Source of the DNA: an uncultured Rhodospirillales bacterium
Lineage (GTDB): Bacteria > Pseudomonadota > Alphaproteobacteria > Acetobacterales > Acetobacteraceae
DNA: 59,185 bases
NCBI GenBank assembly: GCA_903928895.1
Contig: CAIYSR010000005.1
Span: 1 to 59,185, forward strand
Direction of reading: 5' to 3'
Shown here: positions 35,661 to 46,939 of the stretch, in pieces
Layout: each line of letters starts with the position of its first letter
Numbering within the stretch: position 1 is the first letter of the stretch
The notes under the pieces: generated by a model
Seen by the model: only the letters and a program-made list of their open reading frames with translations
Told to the model about the DNA's origin: nothing
Databases searched by the model: none
Program-made: the position numbers and the translations under genes

Positions 35661-36122
35661 AGACGGTCCCTCCGCCATAAGCGCACGAGCCGCCGCGGCG
35701 GAGGTCGCGATACGCAACGCAGCGGCGATGGATTGGTCACGCAGCAAGCGCGAAAACGCGGCCAGCGCCGACAAATGATCGGAATCGGCAGCCTTCGGGC
35801 TCAGCAGCATCACAATCAGATCAACCGGCTTGCCGTCGATTGCATCGAATGGTGTCGGTTTTTCCAATCGCGCGAACAGGGCGATTGGTCCTGACAGCCC
35901 CTCGATCCGGGCGTGCGGCATGGCGATACCTCCGCCAAAACCGGTGCTGCCCAAGGCCTCGCGCGCTGCCAGGGCCCCCAAGATGATCGGCTCGGCGATC
36001 CCTGTCAGCTTGGACGCCCGCCGTGCGAGTGCCGTCAGCACCGCGGGCTTGCTGCCAGCACGAACTCCAAGGAGAATGTGCGCGTCATCCAACAAACCGA
36101 TGATGAGGCTGGTCGCTTTCAT
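35643..36122 (-). CDS. ptsN: PTS IIA-Ntr-like regulatory protein in the kdp operon
   Basis: A 159-residue EIIA domain of the PTS-Ntr/fructose type. The phosphorylatable His is in IAMPHARIEGL (about residue 66), with the family stretch REALGSTGFGGG before it and PVDLIVMLLSPKAADSDHL after it. Known PtsN controls potassium transport by binding KdpD and TrkA in enterobacteria. Here the gene is fused operonically to kdpE with a four-base overlap, which suggests a dedicated regulator for this system. The last six residues come from the hairpin repeat. The symbol is used for the family; it may be a paralogue of a separate housekeeping ptsN. Confidence 0.85.
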   Translation of the reverse strand: MKATSLIIGLLDDAHILLGVRAGSKPAVLTALARRASKLTGIAEPIILGALAAREALGSTGFGGGIAMPHARIEGLSGPIALFARLEKPTPFDAIDGKPVDLIVMLLSPKAADSDHLSALAAFSRLLRDQSIAAALRIATSAAAARALMAEGPSHTGPR

Positions 36123-36820
36123 TGGGCTTCTTCATCAGGTTGCTCGATCAACGCAAGGCGATATCCGACGCCCGTTTCGGTCAATATCATCCGGGGACGC
36201 TCAGGGTCCGATTCGACCTTTTGACGAATCTGCCTGACGTACACCCGGAGTTGCTGCACGTCACCGCCAGCGCCCCAAAGCTTCGCCAGGATCGCCCGGT
36301 GCGTCAGGACGCGGCCCGCATTCGCGACCATGAGGGTCAAAATATCGTATTCGCGCGGGGATAGATGAACCTCCCGCTCCGCAACGCGCACGATACGCCG
36401 CACCAGGTCGACAGAAAGCGGCCCGCTGCGGAAAATCGGCGCCATGCCGTCCTGCGCGAGACGATGACGCAAGGCAGTGCGCAAGCGGGCGACGAGTTCG
36501 GCCATGCCGAACGGCTTGGTGACGTAGTCATCCGCGCCAAGATCGAGCGCGTCGACCTTTCCGCGCTCGTTGTCGCGGACCGAGAGTATGACGATCGGCA
36601 CAGCCGAGGTTTTCCGAATCGTTCGAATGACATCGACACCGTCTATGTCCGGCAGACCAAGGTCGAGCAGGACGATGTCGGGGTTGCCCGTCGACCTCAT
36701 CACGACCGCTGTGGCGCCGTCCGCCGCCTCGATCGTCCGAAACCCGGCGGCGGCGAGGCCGGTCCGCAGCAAGCGCCGGATCGCCGGCTCGTCATCCACG
36801 ATCAGAACCAACCCACTCAT
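36119..36820 (-). CDS. kdpE: Response regulator KdpE
   Basis: A 233-residue OmpR-type regulator of the kdp operon. The receiver has LIVDDEP, the phospho-acceptor Asp in VLLDLGLPD, LSVRD and the Lys in YVTKPFG. The winged helix includes LSPREYDILTLMVANAGRV and LRVYVRQIRQKVE. The ATG at 36820 overlaps the kdpD stop by four bases and begins exactly at the receiver; the open frame further upstream is inside kdpD. Confidence 0.94.
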   Translation of the reverse strand: MSGLVLIVDDEPAIRRLLRTGLAAAGFRTIEAADGATAVVMRSTGNPDIVLLDLGLPDIDGVDVIRTIRKTSAVPIVILSVRDNERGKVDALDLGADDYVTKPFGMAELVARLRTALRHRLAQDGMAPIFRSGPLSVDLVRRIVRVAEREVHLSPREYDILTLMVANAGRVLTHRAILAKLWGAGGDVQQLRVYVRQIRQKVESDPERPRMILTETGVGYRLALIEQPDEEAQ

Positions 36821-39522
36821 GGCGTCCTCTCGGTCGAAACGGGGAATCGTAGCGAGAACGCCGCGCCGCTTCGATCGGTCCGGTTGCCGGCGCTGATCCG
36901 TCCGCCCATCGCCTCGACGAAGCCGCGGCAAACCGCGAGGCCAAGCCCGGTGCCCGCGCCGGTACGATCCGCGGCATGGACGCGAAAGAATTTATCGAAA
37001 ATCCGCTCGACCAGATCGGCCGGAATACCGGGCCCCTCGTCGATCACCTGCAACTCGACCGAGCGCCCGGATCGATCAAACCATGCGCGCAGCATCACAC
37101 TCGTGCCGACGGGGGCATATTTCGCGGCATTGTCGAGAAGGTTGAATAAAACCTGCTCCAGCAAAACCGCGTCCAGCGGGATCAAAGGCAGATCGGCCGG
37201 CAGATCAAGCGCCACCGTGTGGCGGGCCAAGACCTTGGCCGCGCGCGTCAGCGTGCTGCCAATCAATTCGCGAAGATCGACCTGTTCCTGACGTCGGGTC
37301 ACGGCGCCCGATTCAAGTCGTGTCATATCCAGCAAATTCGCCACGAAACGCCCCATGCGTTCGGCCTCGTCGGCGATCGTCGTCAAAAGTTCGGCTTTCG
37401 ATCCGGCGTCAAGAGTTTCCTCGAAGCTTTGCAGGGTGCTGACGGAACCGACGATCGCGGAGAGCGGGGTGCGCAGATCATGCGATATCGATGTCAGCAT
37501 CGCCTCACGCAGCCGCTCGGTCTCGGACCGCAGGCGCGAGCGCTCGACATCGTCGACCAAATGGATCCGCTCGATCGACACGACCGCCTGATCGCCGAGC
37601 GCATCAAGCAACCGCCGCTCATCGGGCGTGAGAAGGGCGCGTTGCGAACCGAGCTCGTCTGGTGCCCGATCAATGCCGACGATCGCGACCAAGCCTTTGG
37701 CGGTTCCGAACGGGAGGAACAGGCGCGGCGCCCCCGGCAGCGTGTCCGAGCCGCGCCCGGCCGGGCGATTGGCTTCCCAGCTCCATCGCGCCGCCGCCAT
37801 ATCCGCCTCATCCATTTCGTCCTCCGGCGGATACGCGCCGCGCAGCACCAATGTCCTGCCGCCCGGGGCGTCGGGCAGAAGAATGACAACGCGGACGTTG
37901 AGCATCGTTGCAATCTGATAGGCCGTCGCCCACAGAAGATCTTCCAGGCTTGCGATCCCGGCAAGCTTGCGGCTGAACTTGTAGAGTTCCTCCGTCGTGC
38001 GGGCGCGAGCGTTCGCCGCTACGGCCTGATCGCGCGCACGGGCCGCGAGTTTGCTGCCGACCAACGCCGTCAACGCGAAGAAGATCAACGTGACCACGTT
38101 TTCCGGATCGTCGATCGTGAATGTGTAGAGCGGGGGGAGGAAAAAGAAATTATAGGCGAGCACGCTCGCGAGGCAGGCGAACAGCGACGGCCAGAGACCA
38201 AAGCGGACAGCGGTTGCCAGAACCGCCGTGAGGAACACCAGCGCGATGCTGGAGACATTGAGCACCTGGCGCAGCGCCAAGCCGACCACAATGGCCGCGC
38301 CAACCACGCCGGCGGCCCCGAGATAGGCGATCATTGGCCGACCGGGCCCGCCGCGCCGGGCAACCGGTGTTCGGGGAGACGCCTCGGCCGTGGTGCCGAT
38401 CACATGCACGGGAATGTCGTGGGTGGCGTTGATCACCCCCGTGGCGATCGATCGCCTCCACCAGGGTCGCCGCACCATATTGCCGATTACGATGTGGCTG
38501 AAATTGTTGGCTCGCGCATAATCGACGATATCCTTGGCCACGTCGGCGCCAGGGATAGTGACGGTCTCCGCGCCGAGTGCTTCAGCCATTCGCAGCGCAT
38601 CGGCGATCTTGGCATGATCGCCGTCCGAAAGCGTCGCGCCGCTGGGCAGATCGACATGAAGGACGGTCCAGGCAGCGCGCAGGCGCTCCGCCATGCGCTT
38701 TGCATAGCGAACCAATGCCGTGCCGCCACGATGGTCGACGCAAACCAGGATACGATCGCCCGCAGCCCACGGGCCTTGGATCGCATGGGCCTGCATGTGG
38801 TCAAGCAGCTGAGCGTCCACGCGCTGCGCGGTGCGTCGCAACGCGAGTTCGCGCAGCGCAGTCAGGTTGCCGGGCGAGAAATAGTGCCCAAGTGCGCGCG
38901 TCGCGGTCGTATGGACATAGACCTTGCCGTCACGCAGCCGCTGGATGAGGTCATCGGGCGTGAGATCGACCAGCTCGATTTCATCGGCCTGGTCGATCAC
39001 GCTGTCCGGCAGCGTCTCCCGTACCCGGATCCGGGTGATCTGCGCCACCACGTCGTTCAGACTTTCGACGTGCTGGATATTGACGGTCGAATAGACGTCG
39101 ATGCCGGCCGCCAGCAGTTCCTGAACATCGAGGTACCGTTTGTGATGGCGGCTCCCGGGGGCGTTGGTGTGCGCGAGTTCATCGACAAGCACCAGTCGCG
39201 GTCGGCGCGCCAGGATGGCGTCGAGGTCCATCTCCCTCAGAACATGAGACTTATATTCGACGCGGCGCCCTGGGATCACCGCAAGACCGGCGAGCAGGGC
39301 TTCGGTTTCGAGGCGGCCATGGGTCTCGATCACGCCGGCCACGAGATCGACACCCTCCTTTAATCGCTCGTGGGCCGCGGCAAGCATCGCATAGGTCTTG
39401 CCGACGCCAGGAGCCGCGCCGAGGAAAATCTTCAGCCGACCGCGCCCGTCCCGTTGTGCCGCCTTCAGCAGGGCGTCAGGAGAGGGGCGCCCTTCACGAC
39501 CCGAGGTGCTGGCGTCAGACAT
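36817..39522 (-). CDS. kdpD: Sensor histidine kinase KdpD
   Basis: A 901-residue potassium/turgor sensor. The N-terminal KdpD domain has Walker A GAAPGVGKTYAML (about residues 35-47) and LVLVDELAHTNAPGSRHHK. A universal-stress-like domain follows (about 250-370), then four membrane helices (about 395-495), a GAF-like region, the H-box TSISHDLRTPLSAIVGS (about 675) and the ATPase domain with DEGPGIP and GTGLGLAVCRGF. It phosphorylates KdpE at low potassium. The gene is nine bases downstream of kdpC. Confidence 0.95.
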   Translation of the reverse strand: MSDASTSGREGRPSPDALLKAAQRDGRGRLKIFLGAAPGVGKTYAMLAAAHERLKEGVDLVAGVIETHGRLETEALLAGLAVIPGRRVEYKSHVLREMDLDAILARRPRLVLVDELAHTNAPGSRHHKRYLDVQELLAAGIDVYSTVNIQHVESLNDVVAQITRIRVRETLPDSVIDQADEIELVDLTPDDLIQRLRDGKVYVHTTATRALGHYFSPGNLTALRELALRRTAQRVDAQLLDHMQAHAIQGPWAAGDRILVCVDHRGGTALVRYAKRMAERLRAAWTVLHVDLPSGATLSDGDHAKIADALRMAEALGAETVTIPGADVAKDIVDYARANNFSHIVIGNMVRRPWWRRSIATGVINATHDIPVHVIGTTAEASPRTPVARRGGPGRPMIAYLGAAGVVGAAIVVGLALRQVLNVSSIALVFLTAVLATAVRFGLWPSLFACLASVLAYNFFFLPPLYTFTIDDPENVVTLIFFALTALVGSKLAARARDQAVAANARARTTEELYKFSRKLAGIASLEDLLWATAYQIATMLNVRVVILLPDAPGGRTLVLRGAYPPEDEMDEADMAAARWSWEANRPAGRGSDTLPGAPRLFLPFGTAKGLVAIVGIDRAPDELGSQRALLTPDERRLLDALGDQAVVSIERIHLVDDVERSRLRSETERLREAMLTSISHDLRTPLSAIVGSVSTLQSFEETLDAGSKAELLTTIADEAERMGRFVANLLDMTRLESGAVTRRQEQVDLRELIGSTLTRAAKVLARHTVALDLPADLPLIPLDAVLLEQVLFNLLDNAAKYAPVGTSVMLRAWFDRSGRSVELQVIDEGPGIPADLVERIFDKFFRVHAADRTGAGTGLGLAVCRGFVEAMGGRISAGNRTDRSGAAFSLRFPVSTERTP

Positions 39523-39531
39523 GGCGCCACA

Positions 39532-40134
39532 TTATTTGCCAATGTCGTCAAGGGCCAGATTCAAAGCCAGCACATTGACGCGGGGCTCGCCGAGCAAACC
39601 GAGCAGCCGTCCTTGCGTGTGGGCGGTGACGAGCGCGGCGACAGTCGCCTCCGGCAAGCCACGCGCCCGGGCGACGCGCGGCACCTGGAACATGGCCGCG
39701 CGGGGCGAAACGTCCGGATCCAACCCGCTGCCGGACGTCGTCACCAAATCGACCGGCACAACACCCTCGGGATTTTCCAGTTTGAGCTTCACAACATCGT
39801 CCTTCACCCGCTCGACAAGCGCCTTGGCCGTGGGTCCAAGGTTCGAGCCCGAAGAATTCGCGGCATTATAGGGCGCGGCGACCGTCTTGGCACTGTCGGA
39901 CGGATCAGGAGCCGTGGTCGCCGACGGACGGGAATGAAAATACGAAGCGCCGCTGAAATTCTGCCCGATAAGGCTCGACCCGATAACCTTGTTGTCGCGC
40001 TGAACGAGACTGCCCGCGGCTTGATGCGGAAACAATGCGCCTGCCAGGCCGGTCATGGCCAAAGGATAGGCAAGTCCGGTGATGATGGTCATCAGAACGA
40101 TCATCACCAAGGCGGGACGAAGATGGGTGATCAC
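39532..40134 (-). CDS. kdpC: Potassium-transporting ATPase subunit KdpC
   Basis: A 200-residue single-span subunit. One N-terminal helix (ALVMIVLMTIITGLAYPLAM) leads to a periplasmic domain with GSSLIGQNFSGASYFHSRPS, DLVTTSGSGLDPDVSPRAA and the C-terminal VNVLALNLALDDI. The start is GTG, with AAGGAA upstream. KdpC is thought to help potassium reach KdpA and stabilise the complex. Confidence 0.94.
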   Translation of the reverse strand: MITHLRPALVMIVLMTIITGLAYPLAMTGLAGALFPHQAAGSLVQRDNKVIGSSLIGQNFSGASYFHSRPSATTAPDPSDSAKTVAAPYNAANSSGSNLGPTAKALVERVKDDVVKLKLENPEGVVPVDLVTTSGSGLDPDVSPRAAMFQVPRVARARGLPEATVAALVTAHTQGRLLGLLGEPRVNVLALNLALDDIGK

Positions 40135-40145
40135 TGCGTTATTCC

Positions 40146-42206
<2,061 letters not shown>

Positions 42207-42220
42207 GAACGCTCTCCGGT

Positions 42221-43930
42221 TCAAAAGAGTTGACCGGCGGCGAGCGCAAGGTGCTCGACGATCGGACCAAGGGCCAAAGCTGGAAAGAACGTCAAGCCGC
42301 CGACGATCAGAATCACCCCGATTGCAAGCCCGACGAACATCGGTCCGTCGGTCGGGAATGTGCCGGCGCTCGGCGGCACGGCCTTCTTGGCGGCCATCGA
42401 ACCCGCGATGGCGAGCGCCGGAATGATCACGAAGAAGCGCCCGATCATCATTCCGATCCCAAGTGTCGTATTCCAGAAAGGCGCGTTGGCCGACACGCCG
42501 GCGAAGGCGCTGCCGTTATTTGCCGCCGCCGAAACATAGGCATAAAGCGCTTCGCTGAACCCATGCGGGCCGCTTGCCGAAAGTGCTGAAGTGCCCGCCT
42601 CGACGACCACCGCAATCGCGGTGAAGCCCAGCATCACCAGCGGCAGGCAAAGGATGGCCAGCATCGTCATCTTTATTTCTTTCGCCTCGATCTTTTTGCC
42701 CAGAAATTCGGGCGTCCGTCCTACCATCAACCCGGCGACGAAGACGGCGACGATGGCAAACAGGAGAAAACCGTAGAGGCCGGAGCCGACGCCGCCGAAG
42801 ATGAGCTCGCCCAGCATCATGTTGACCATCGCCACCATCCCACCCAGGGGCATGAAGCTCTCGATCATGCTGTTCACCGCACCGCAGGACGCGTCCGTGG
42901 TCACCGTGGTGAACAGCGCGGATTGGACGATCCCGAACCGGACCTCCTTGCCTTCCATGTTGCCCATCCCGCCGTCCACGCCGAGCGCTGTCAGCACCGG
43001 ATTGCCTGCCGCCTCTGCCCAATAGGTGACGGTGACGCCGGCGAGGAACAACAGGCCCATCGCCGCGAAGATCGCCCAACCCTGCCGCTCGCTGCCGACC
43101 ATCCGGCCGAACATGTTGGTAAGTGCGGCCCCAAGGGAGAAAATCGAAATCATCTGCACCATGTCGACAAGGGCCGTCGGGTTCTCGAACGGGTGTGCGG
43201 AGTTTGCATTGAAGAAACCGCCGCCGTTCGTGCCCAGCATCTTGATCGCTTCCTGCGACGCGACCGGGCCGACCGCGATGATCTGCTTCGCCCCTTCCAG
43301 CGTGGTGACCTCAACGGCGCCGCCAAGTGTCTGCGGCACGCCCTGCCAGACCAGAAACAGCGTGACGACGACACACAAGGGGATCAGCGCATAGAGCGTG
43401 ACACGGGTCAGATCGACCCAAAAATTGCCGATCGACTTCGCCGAGCGGCGGGAGAACCCCCGCACGAAGGCCATCGCAATCGCGATCCCGGCGGCGGCTG
43501 ACATGAAATTCTGCACCGTCAGGGCCACCATCTGGGTGGCGTAGCTCATGGTGCTCTCGCCGCCATAGGACTGCCAGTTGGTGTTTGTCAGGAACGAAAT
43601 CGCGGTATTGTAAGCGAGGTCCGGCGTGATCGCTCCTTGTCCGTCGGGATTGAGCGGCAACAGCGTCTGCGCACGCAGGACGCCATAGGCCAGCAGGAAG
43701 CCCATGACCTTGAAGATCAGCATTGCGGTGGCGTAGCCAACCCACCCCTGTTCGTCGCCCGCGCGGACGCCGCAGAGCGTGTAGACACCCCGTTCCACCC
43801 CCCCCAGCACGGGCGACAGGAAATTCCGGCCTCCTGTCGCCAATGATGTCAGGAAGCCACCAAGGGGGCGCGTCATCGCGATGACGATCGCGCAGAAAAG
43901 CGCGATCTGGATCCAGCCGTTGAACGTCAT
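42221..43930 (-). CDS. kdpA: Potassium-transporting ATPase subunit KdpA
   Basis: A 569-residue channel-like subunit of the SKT superfamily. Selectivity-filter-type segments are visible, including [16 protein letters not shown] and [20 protein letters not shown] (about residues 225-245). About ten helices are expected, with a typical end [20 protein letters not shown]-like. GAGG lies upstream of the ATG. It binds and passes potassium in the KdpFABC complex. Confidence 0.95.
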   Translation of the reverse strand: MTFNGWIQIALFCAIVIAMTRPLGGFLTSLATGGRNFLSPVLGGVERGVYTLCGVRAGDEQGWVGYATAMLIFKVMGFLLAYGVLRAQTLLPLNPDGQGAITPDLAYNTAISFLTNTNWQSYGGESTMSYATQMVALTVQNFMSAAAGIAIAMAFVRGFSRRSAKSIGNFWVDLTRVTLYALIPLCVVVTLFLVWQGVPQTLGGAVEVTTLEGAKQIIAVGPVASQEAIKMLGTNGGGFFNANSAHPFENPTALVDMVQMISIFSLGAALTNMFGRMVGSERQGWAIFAAMGLLFLAGVTVTYWAEAAGNPVLTALGVDGGMGNMEGKEVRFGIVQSALFTTVTTDASCGAVNSMIESFMPLGGMVAMVNMMLGELIFGGVGSGLYGFLLFAIVAVFVAGLMVGRTPEFLGKKIEAKEIKMTMLAILCLPLVMLGFTAIAVVVEAGTSALSASGPHGFSEALYAYVSAAANNGSAFAGVSANAPFWNTTLGIGMMIGRFFVIIPALAIAGSMAAKKAVPPSAGTFPTDGPMFVGLAIGVILIVGGLTFFPALALGPIVEHLALAAGQLF

Positions 43931-43940
43931 GGGAAGGACC

Positions 43941-44030
43941 TCAGAATTTTTCGGGGCGCAGCAGGGCGAAGACCAGATAGGCGAACAGGCCGACCGTCAC
44001 GCCGCCGCCGAGAATGTAGTCGAGTGTCAT
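43941..44030 (-). CDS. kdpF: Potassium-transporting ATPase small subunit KdpF
   Basis: A 29-residue single-helix peptide beginning [14 protein letters not shown] and ending [12 protein letters not shown], the typical KdpF end. GAGGG eight bases upstream supports the start. It lies ten bases ahead of kdpA. KdpF stabilises the complex in the membrane. Confidence 0.92.
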   Translation of the reverse strand: MTLDYILGGGVTVGLFAYLVFALLRPEKF

Positions 44031-44040
44031 GGCAATGCCC

Positions 44041-44124
44041 TCAAAATCGGTCGCAAAGTCGGACGAAGCCGAGGCAGACGGCAAATCCGCCGACTCCCAG
44101 GAAAAGGTAAACTGCATCGAGCAT
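44041..44124 (-). CDS. 27-residue membrane peptide leading the kdp operon
   Basis: A tiny ORF, MLDAVYLFLGVGGFAVC and then LGFVRLCDRF, consisting of one hydrophobic helix and a basic/acidic end. It stops ten bases before kdpF and is on the same strand. I recall similar peptides (ending FVRLCDRL) annotated just before kdpF in other proteobacteria, which supports its being real. The frame is open further upstream without plausible protein composition, so the ATG at 44124 is preferred; there is no strong Shine-Dalgarno sequence. It may be an accessory KdpF-like subunit; function is unproven. Confidence 0.65.
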   Translation of the reverse strand: MLDAVYLFLGVGGFAVCLGFVRLCDRF

Positions 44125-44569
44125 GGCGGTGCTTTCATCGTTGTAAGCCGCTCCAGCATCCACTTCGGCGCATAGGAATTCGAGACTGGAACGCCGGCGC
44201 CGACATAGGGTTTTCATAGGGACGAGGCACGCCTGGTGCGTGGGCGGGTCCCGCTGCGCCATCCGATGCGGGCACTTGACGGTTAGGTAAGCGGCAGCGC
44301 CCCGCTCGGTCCGGTGGCGTATCGCTGCCGCCCCTGGGTCGCCATGAGTAGATTCCGAATCTGTCGTCTTTCGCATGCCCCGCATATGTCAGATCGGCCG
44401 GAAGGTTCGGTTGGTTGATCCGGTATTAGTACGGATTTTGTTCCCGTTCGCACCAGCGATGCGGGGGGGGCTCGGCGTGCGTTGGGTCATTCCGGTCGAA
44501 TCGACAGTCCGCACGCATGCGCGCGGCGCTGTGCCGATGTCTAGCCGCACAACAACAGGGATTCTACGA
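44125..44569. other. Divergent promoter region between kdp and the OmpA-type porin
   Basis: About 445 bases separating the minus-strand kdp operon from the plus-strand porin gene. Both promoters, and any KdpE site, should be here. I could not assign hexamers with confidence. No gene is visible. Confidence 0.3.
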
Positions 44570-45565
44570 ATGCACATGCGCAAACTCCTCGCCGTCATCG
44601 CCTGCATGGCGGCACCGGCGGCAGTCCAGGCCCAGCCGATCACCGGCTGGTATGTCGGCGCCGGCGTCGGCGTCAATCAGTTGCTCGACACCAACGTAAA
44701 GGGCCAGGTCGGCGTCAACGAGATGAACTCGAATCTCGGGCTCGCGGCGCTCGGCAGTGTCGGCTACGGCTTCGGGGGCGGCCTGCGGGCCGAGGTTGAG
44801 GGCAACTGGCGCACCCAGCACAGCAATATCACGCCGCGCGGCGGTTCCGGCACCACCTACAGCTTCGGCCCGATGGTCAACCTGCTGTATGATTTCAACA
44901 GCTATGGCGGGGTCAATCCCTACATCGGCGTTGGCGTGGGCGCGCAATGGTACCATGTCCCGAGACTCGGGAGCTCCGAGGCGCAGCTGGCCGGGCAGGG
45001 CATCGTCGGCGTCGCATTCCCGCTGGGCACACCGGGCTTGGCCATCACCGCCGAAGCGCGCGGCCTGGGTACCTTGGGTGACCAGAAGTTCCGCTCCGGC
45101 GCGCTCAACAACCCCGCCAACGTCTCCGGCCTGCTCGGTCTGCGCTACGCCTTCGGCGGCGCGACAACCTCCCGGATGTCGACCGCCTCCGCCGCTTCTG
45201 CAACCACGCCGGCGCCCGTCCAGCAGGCCGAGGATGCGCGGACCTACCTGGTGTTCTTCGACTGGGACAAGTCCGACCTGTCCGAGCGTGCGCGGCAGAT
45301 CATCGCCGATGCCGCCGCCGCATCCTCACGCCTGGCGGTCACCCGCCTCGAAGTCGCGGGCCATGCCGATACATCCGGCACCGCGCCGTATAACCAGGGG
45401 CTGTCGATGCGTCGCGGCCAGATCGTGGCCGCCGAACTGGTCCGGCTGGGCGTGAAAAAGGAGGCCATCATGCTGACGGCGCTGGGCGACACCCATCCGC
45501 TGGTGCAGACCGGGCCGGGCGTGCGTGAACCGCAGAACCGCCGCGTCGAAATCGTCCTGAAGTGA
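44570..45565 (+). CDS. OmpA-family outer membrane protein (beta-barrel plus OmpA domain)
   Basis: A 331-residue outer membrane protein. A signal peptide (LLAVIACMAAPAAVQAQ) precedes an eight-strand-type barrel (GWYVGAGVGVNQLL, NPYIGVGVGAQWY, GLLGLRYAFGG), a proline/alanine linker (about 205-225), and a C-terminal peptidoglycan-binding domain with VFFDWDKSDLSERA, LEVAGHADTSGTAPYN and EPQNRRVEIVLK. Two nearby ATGs (44570, 44576) are possible. A terminator-like hairpin lies eight bases past the stop. It probably anchors the outer membrane to the wall. Confidence 0.9.
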   Translation: MHMRKLLAVIACMAAPAAVQAQPITGWYVGAGVGVNQLLDTNVKGQVGVNEMNSNLGLAALGSVGYGFGGGLRAEVEGNWRTQHSNITPRGGSGTTYSFGPMVNLLYDFNSYGGVNPYIGVGVGAQWYHVPRLGSSEAQLAGQGIVGVAFPLGTPGLAITAEARGLGTLGDQKFRSGALNNPANVSGLLGLRYAFGGATTSRMSTASAASATTPAPVQQAEDARTYLVFFDWDKSDLSERARQIIADAAAASSRLAVTRLEVAGHADTSGTAPYNQGLSMRRGQIVAAELVRLGVKKEAIMLTALGDTHPLVQTGPGVREPQNRRVEIVLK

Positions 45566-45572
45566 GCGAAAA

Positions 45573-45600
45573 TCGCGCGGGCCAGCCCCGGCCCGCGCGA
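45573..45600 (+). terminator. Strong hairpin after the OmpA-type gene
   Basis: A perfect 11-base-pair stem, TCGCGCGGGCC (45573-45583) with GGCCCGCGCGA (45590-45600), and a six-base loop. It begins seven bases after the stop codon. No T-tract follows, so it may act as a 3' stabiliser or a weak terminator. Confidence 0.5.
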
Positions 45601-45619
45601 TGAGCGGGGGGCAGCATCG

Positions 45620-46546
45620 ATGGATGACCCCTATGCCACGCTTGGCGTGTCCCGCGACGCCGCAGCCGCCGATATCCGCGACGCCTACCGCAAGCTGGCC
45701 AAGAAGCATCATCCCGATCTGAATCCGGGCGACGCCGACGCGGTCTCGCGCTTCCAGGCGCTGACGGCGGCCAACGAAATTCTCTCCGATCCCGAGAAGC
45801 GCGGCCGGTTCGACCGTGGCGAAATCGACGCCGCCGGGCAGGAGCGGCCGCCGCGGCCTTCGTACCGCGATTACGCCGATGGTGCCTCGGGCCGCCGTTA
45901 CGCCAAACCGGGACCGGGGGTGGAGGATTGGGACCAGGACGAATTTGATGACATGCTGGCCTCCCTTTTCAATCGCGATCGGCCACCAGAGGCGGCGGGG
46001 CCACGGCGCGGGCGGGACGAACACTATACGCTGAGCGTGCCGTTTCTTCATGCAGTCAACGGGGCCGTTGAACGGCTGACGCTGCCCGATGGGCGCACGC
46101 TGGATGTGCGTGTGCCGGCGGGCACGACGGACGGCCAGACCCTGCGGCTGCGCGGGCAGGCCGGGGCGGGGCGCAATGGCGGACCGGCGGGGGATGCGAT
46201 GATCGAAATCCATGTGGCGCCGCATGACTTCTTCCGGCGCGACGGCCAGGACATCAGGCTTGTACTGCCCGTGACGCTGGCCGAGGCCGTGCTGGGCGGG
46301 CCGGTGGAAATCCCCACGCCGCACGGCAAGGTGCGCATGCAGGTGCCGCCCCATTCGGACAACGGCACCGAGTTGCGGCTGCGCAAGCGCGGCGTGGCCG
46401 CCCAGGGTGAGCGGCCGGCCGGCGACCTCTATGCGACCTTGCGTGTCGTGCTCGGCGCCCCCGATGCGGCGCTGACGGAATTTCTGCGCGACTGGGTGCC
46501 CGAACATCCCGCCAACCCGCGCGATGCCATGGAGGGTCCGGTATGA
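45620..46546 (+). CDS. cbpA: DnaJ C-terminal domain chaperone, CbpA-like
   Basis: A 308-residue J-domain co-chaperone. Residues 1-65 are the J domain with the HPD motif in KKHHPDLNPGD. There is no zinc-finger region, which separates it from DnaJ proper. Residues about 130-290 are the substrate-binding C-terminal domain (LTLPDGRTLDVRVPAGT, ILGGPVEIPTPHGKV-like). It stimulates DnaK ATPase. The next gene, overlapping by four bases, encodes a CbpM-like modulator, the standard pairing. Confidence 0.9.
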   Translation: MDDPYATLGVSRDAAAADIRDAYRKLAKKHHPDLNPGDADAVSRFQALTAANEILSDPEKRGRFDRGEIDAAGQERPPRPSYRDYADGASGRRYAKPGPGVEDWDQDEFDDMLASLFNRDRPPEAAGPRRGRDEHYTLSVPFLHAVNGAVERLTLPDGRTLDVRVPAGTTDGQTLRLRGQAGAGRNGGPAGDAMIEIHVAPHDFFRRDGQDIRLVLPVTLAEAVLGGPVEIPTPHGKVRMQVPPHSDNGTELRLRKRGVAAQGERPAGDLYATLRVVLGAPDAALTEFLRDWVPEHPANPRDAMEGPV

Positions 46547-46818
46547 CCATGCCGGTGCGGATCACCATCGAGCTGCTGGTGACGCAGCTCTCGGGCTTGC
46601 GGCGCCAGGACGTCGATCGTTGGATCGCCAATGGCTGGGTGCGCCCGGACGGGCCGATCGGGGAGTACCGCTTTCGTGAGATCGACGTGGCCCGGGTCCG
46701 GCTGATCCAGGAACTGCGCGACGATATGGAGGTCAGCGAAAGCACCCTGCCGATCGTGCTGTCCCTGCTTGACCAGATCTATGCACTGCGTCGGCGGATG
46801 GCGCGGCAGGGCTGGTGA
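46543..46818 (+). CDS. cbpM: CbpM-like chaperone modulator (MerR-type fold)
   Basis: A 91-residue protein with a short MerR-like helix-turn-helix fold (DVDRWIANGWVRPDG, YRFREIDVARVRLI) and a C-terminal helix (VLSLLDQIYALRRRM). CbpM binds the J domain of CbpA and inhibits it. The four-base overlap with the CbpA-like gene makes this assignment strong although sequence similarity in this family is low. Confidence 0.85.
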   Translation: MTMPVRITIELLVTQLSGLRRQDVDRWIANGWVRPDGPIGEYRFREIDVARVRLIQELRDDMEVSESTLPIVLSLLDQIYALRRRMARQGW

Positions 46819-46910
46819 ACCGCGACGCCGTCGATAGACCATCGGCTGGGTCTGAAGGCGGCGATCCCGCTCCTGCGCCCTGGCACGAAATTGATAAATC
46901 CGGTCCCCGT

Positions 46911-46928
46911 CGAAGCCCTCCGGCTTCG
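46911..46928. terminator. Short hairpin between convergent genes
   Basis: CGAAGCC (46911-46917) and GGCTTCG (46922-46928) form a seven-pair stem with a four-base loop in the 121-base gap between the cbpM-like gene and the minus-strand SDR. Placement suits a bidirectional terminator, but there is no T-tract on either side. Confidence 0.4.
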
Positions 46929-46939
46929 GCCCGGAGCGA

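Noticed and set aside
37219-39363. 714-codon open frame opposite kdpD
   Set aside because: It is the mirror of a certain kdpD gene in high-GC DNA; composition (His/Arg/Asp-rich, no domains) and lack of a ribosome-binding site show it is an artefact of codon bias.
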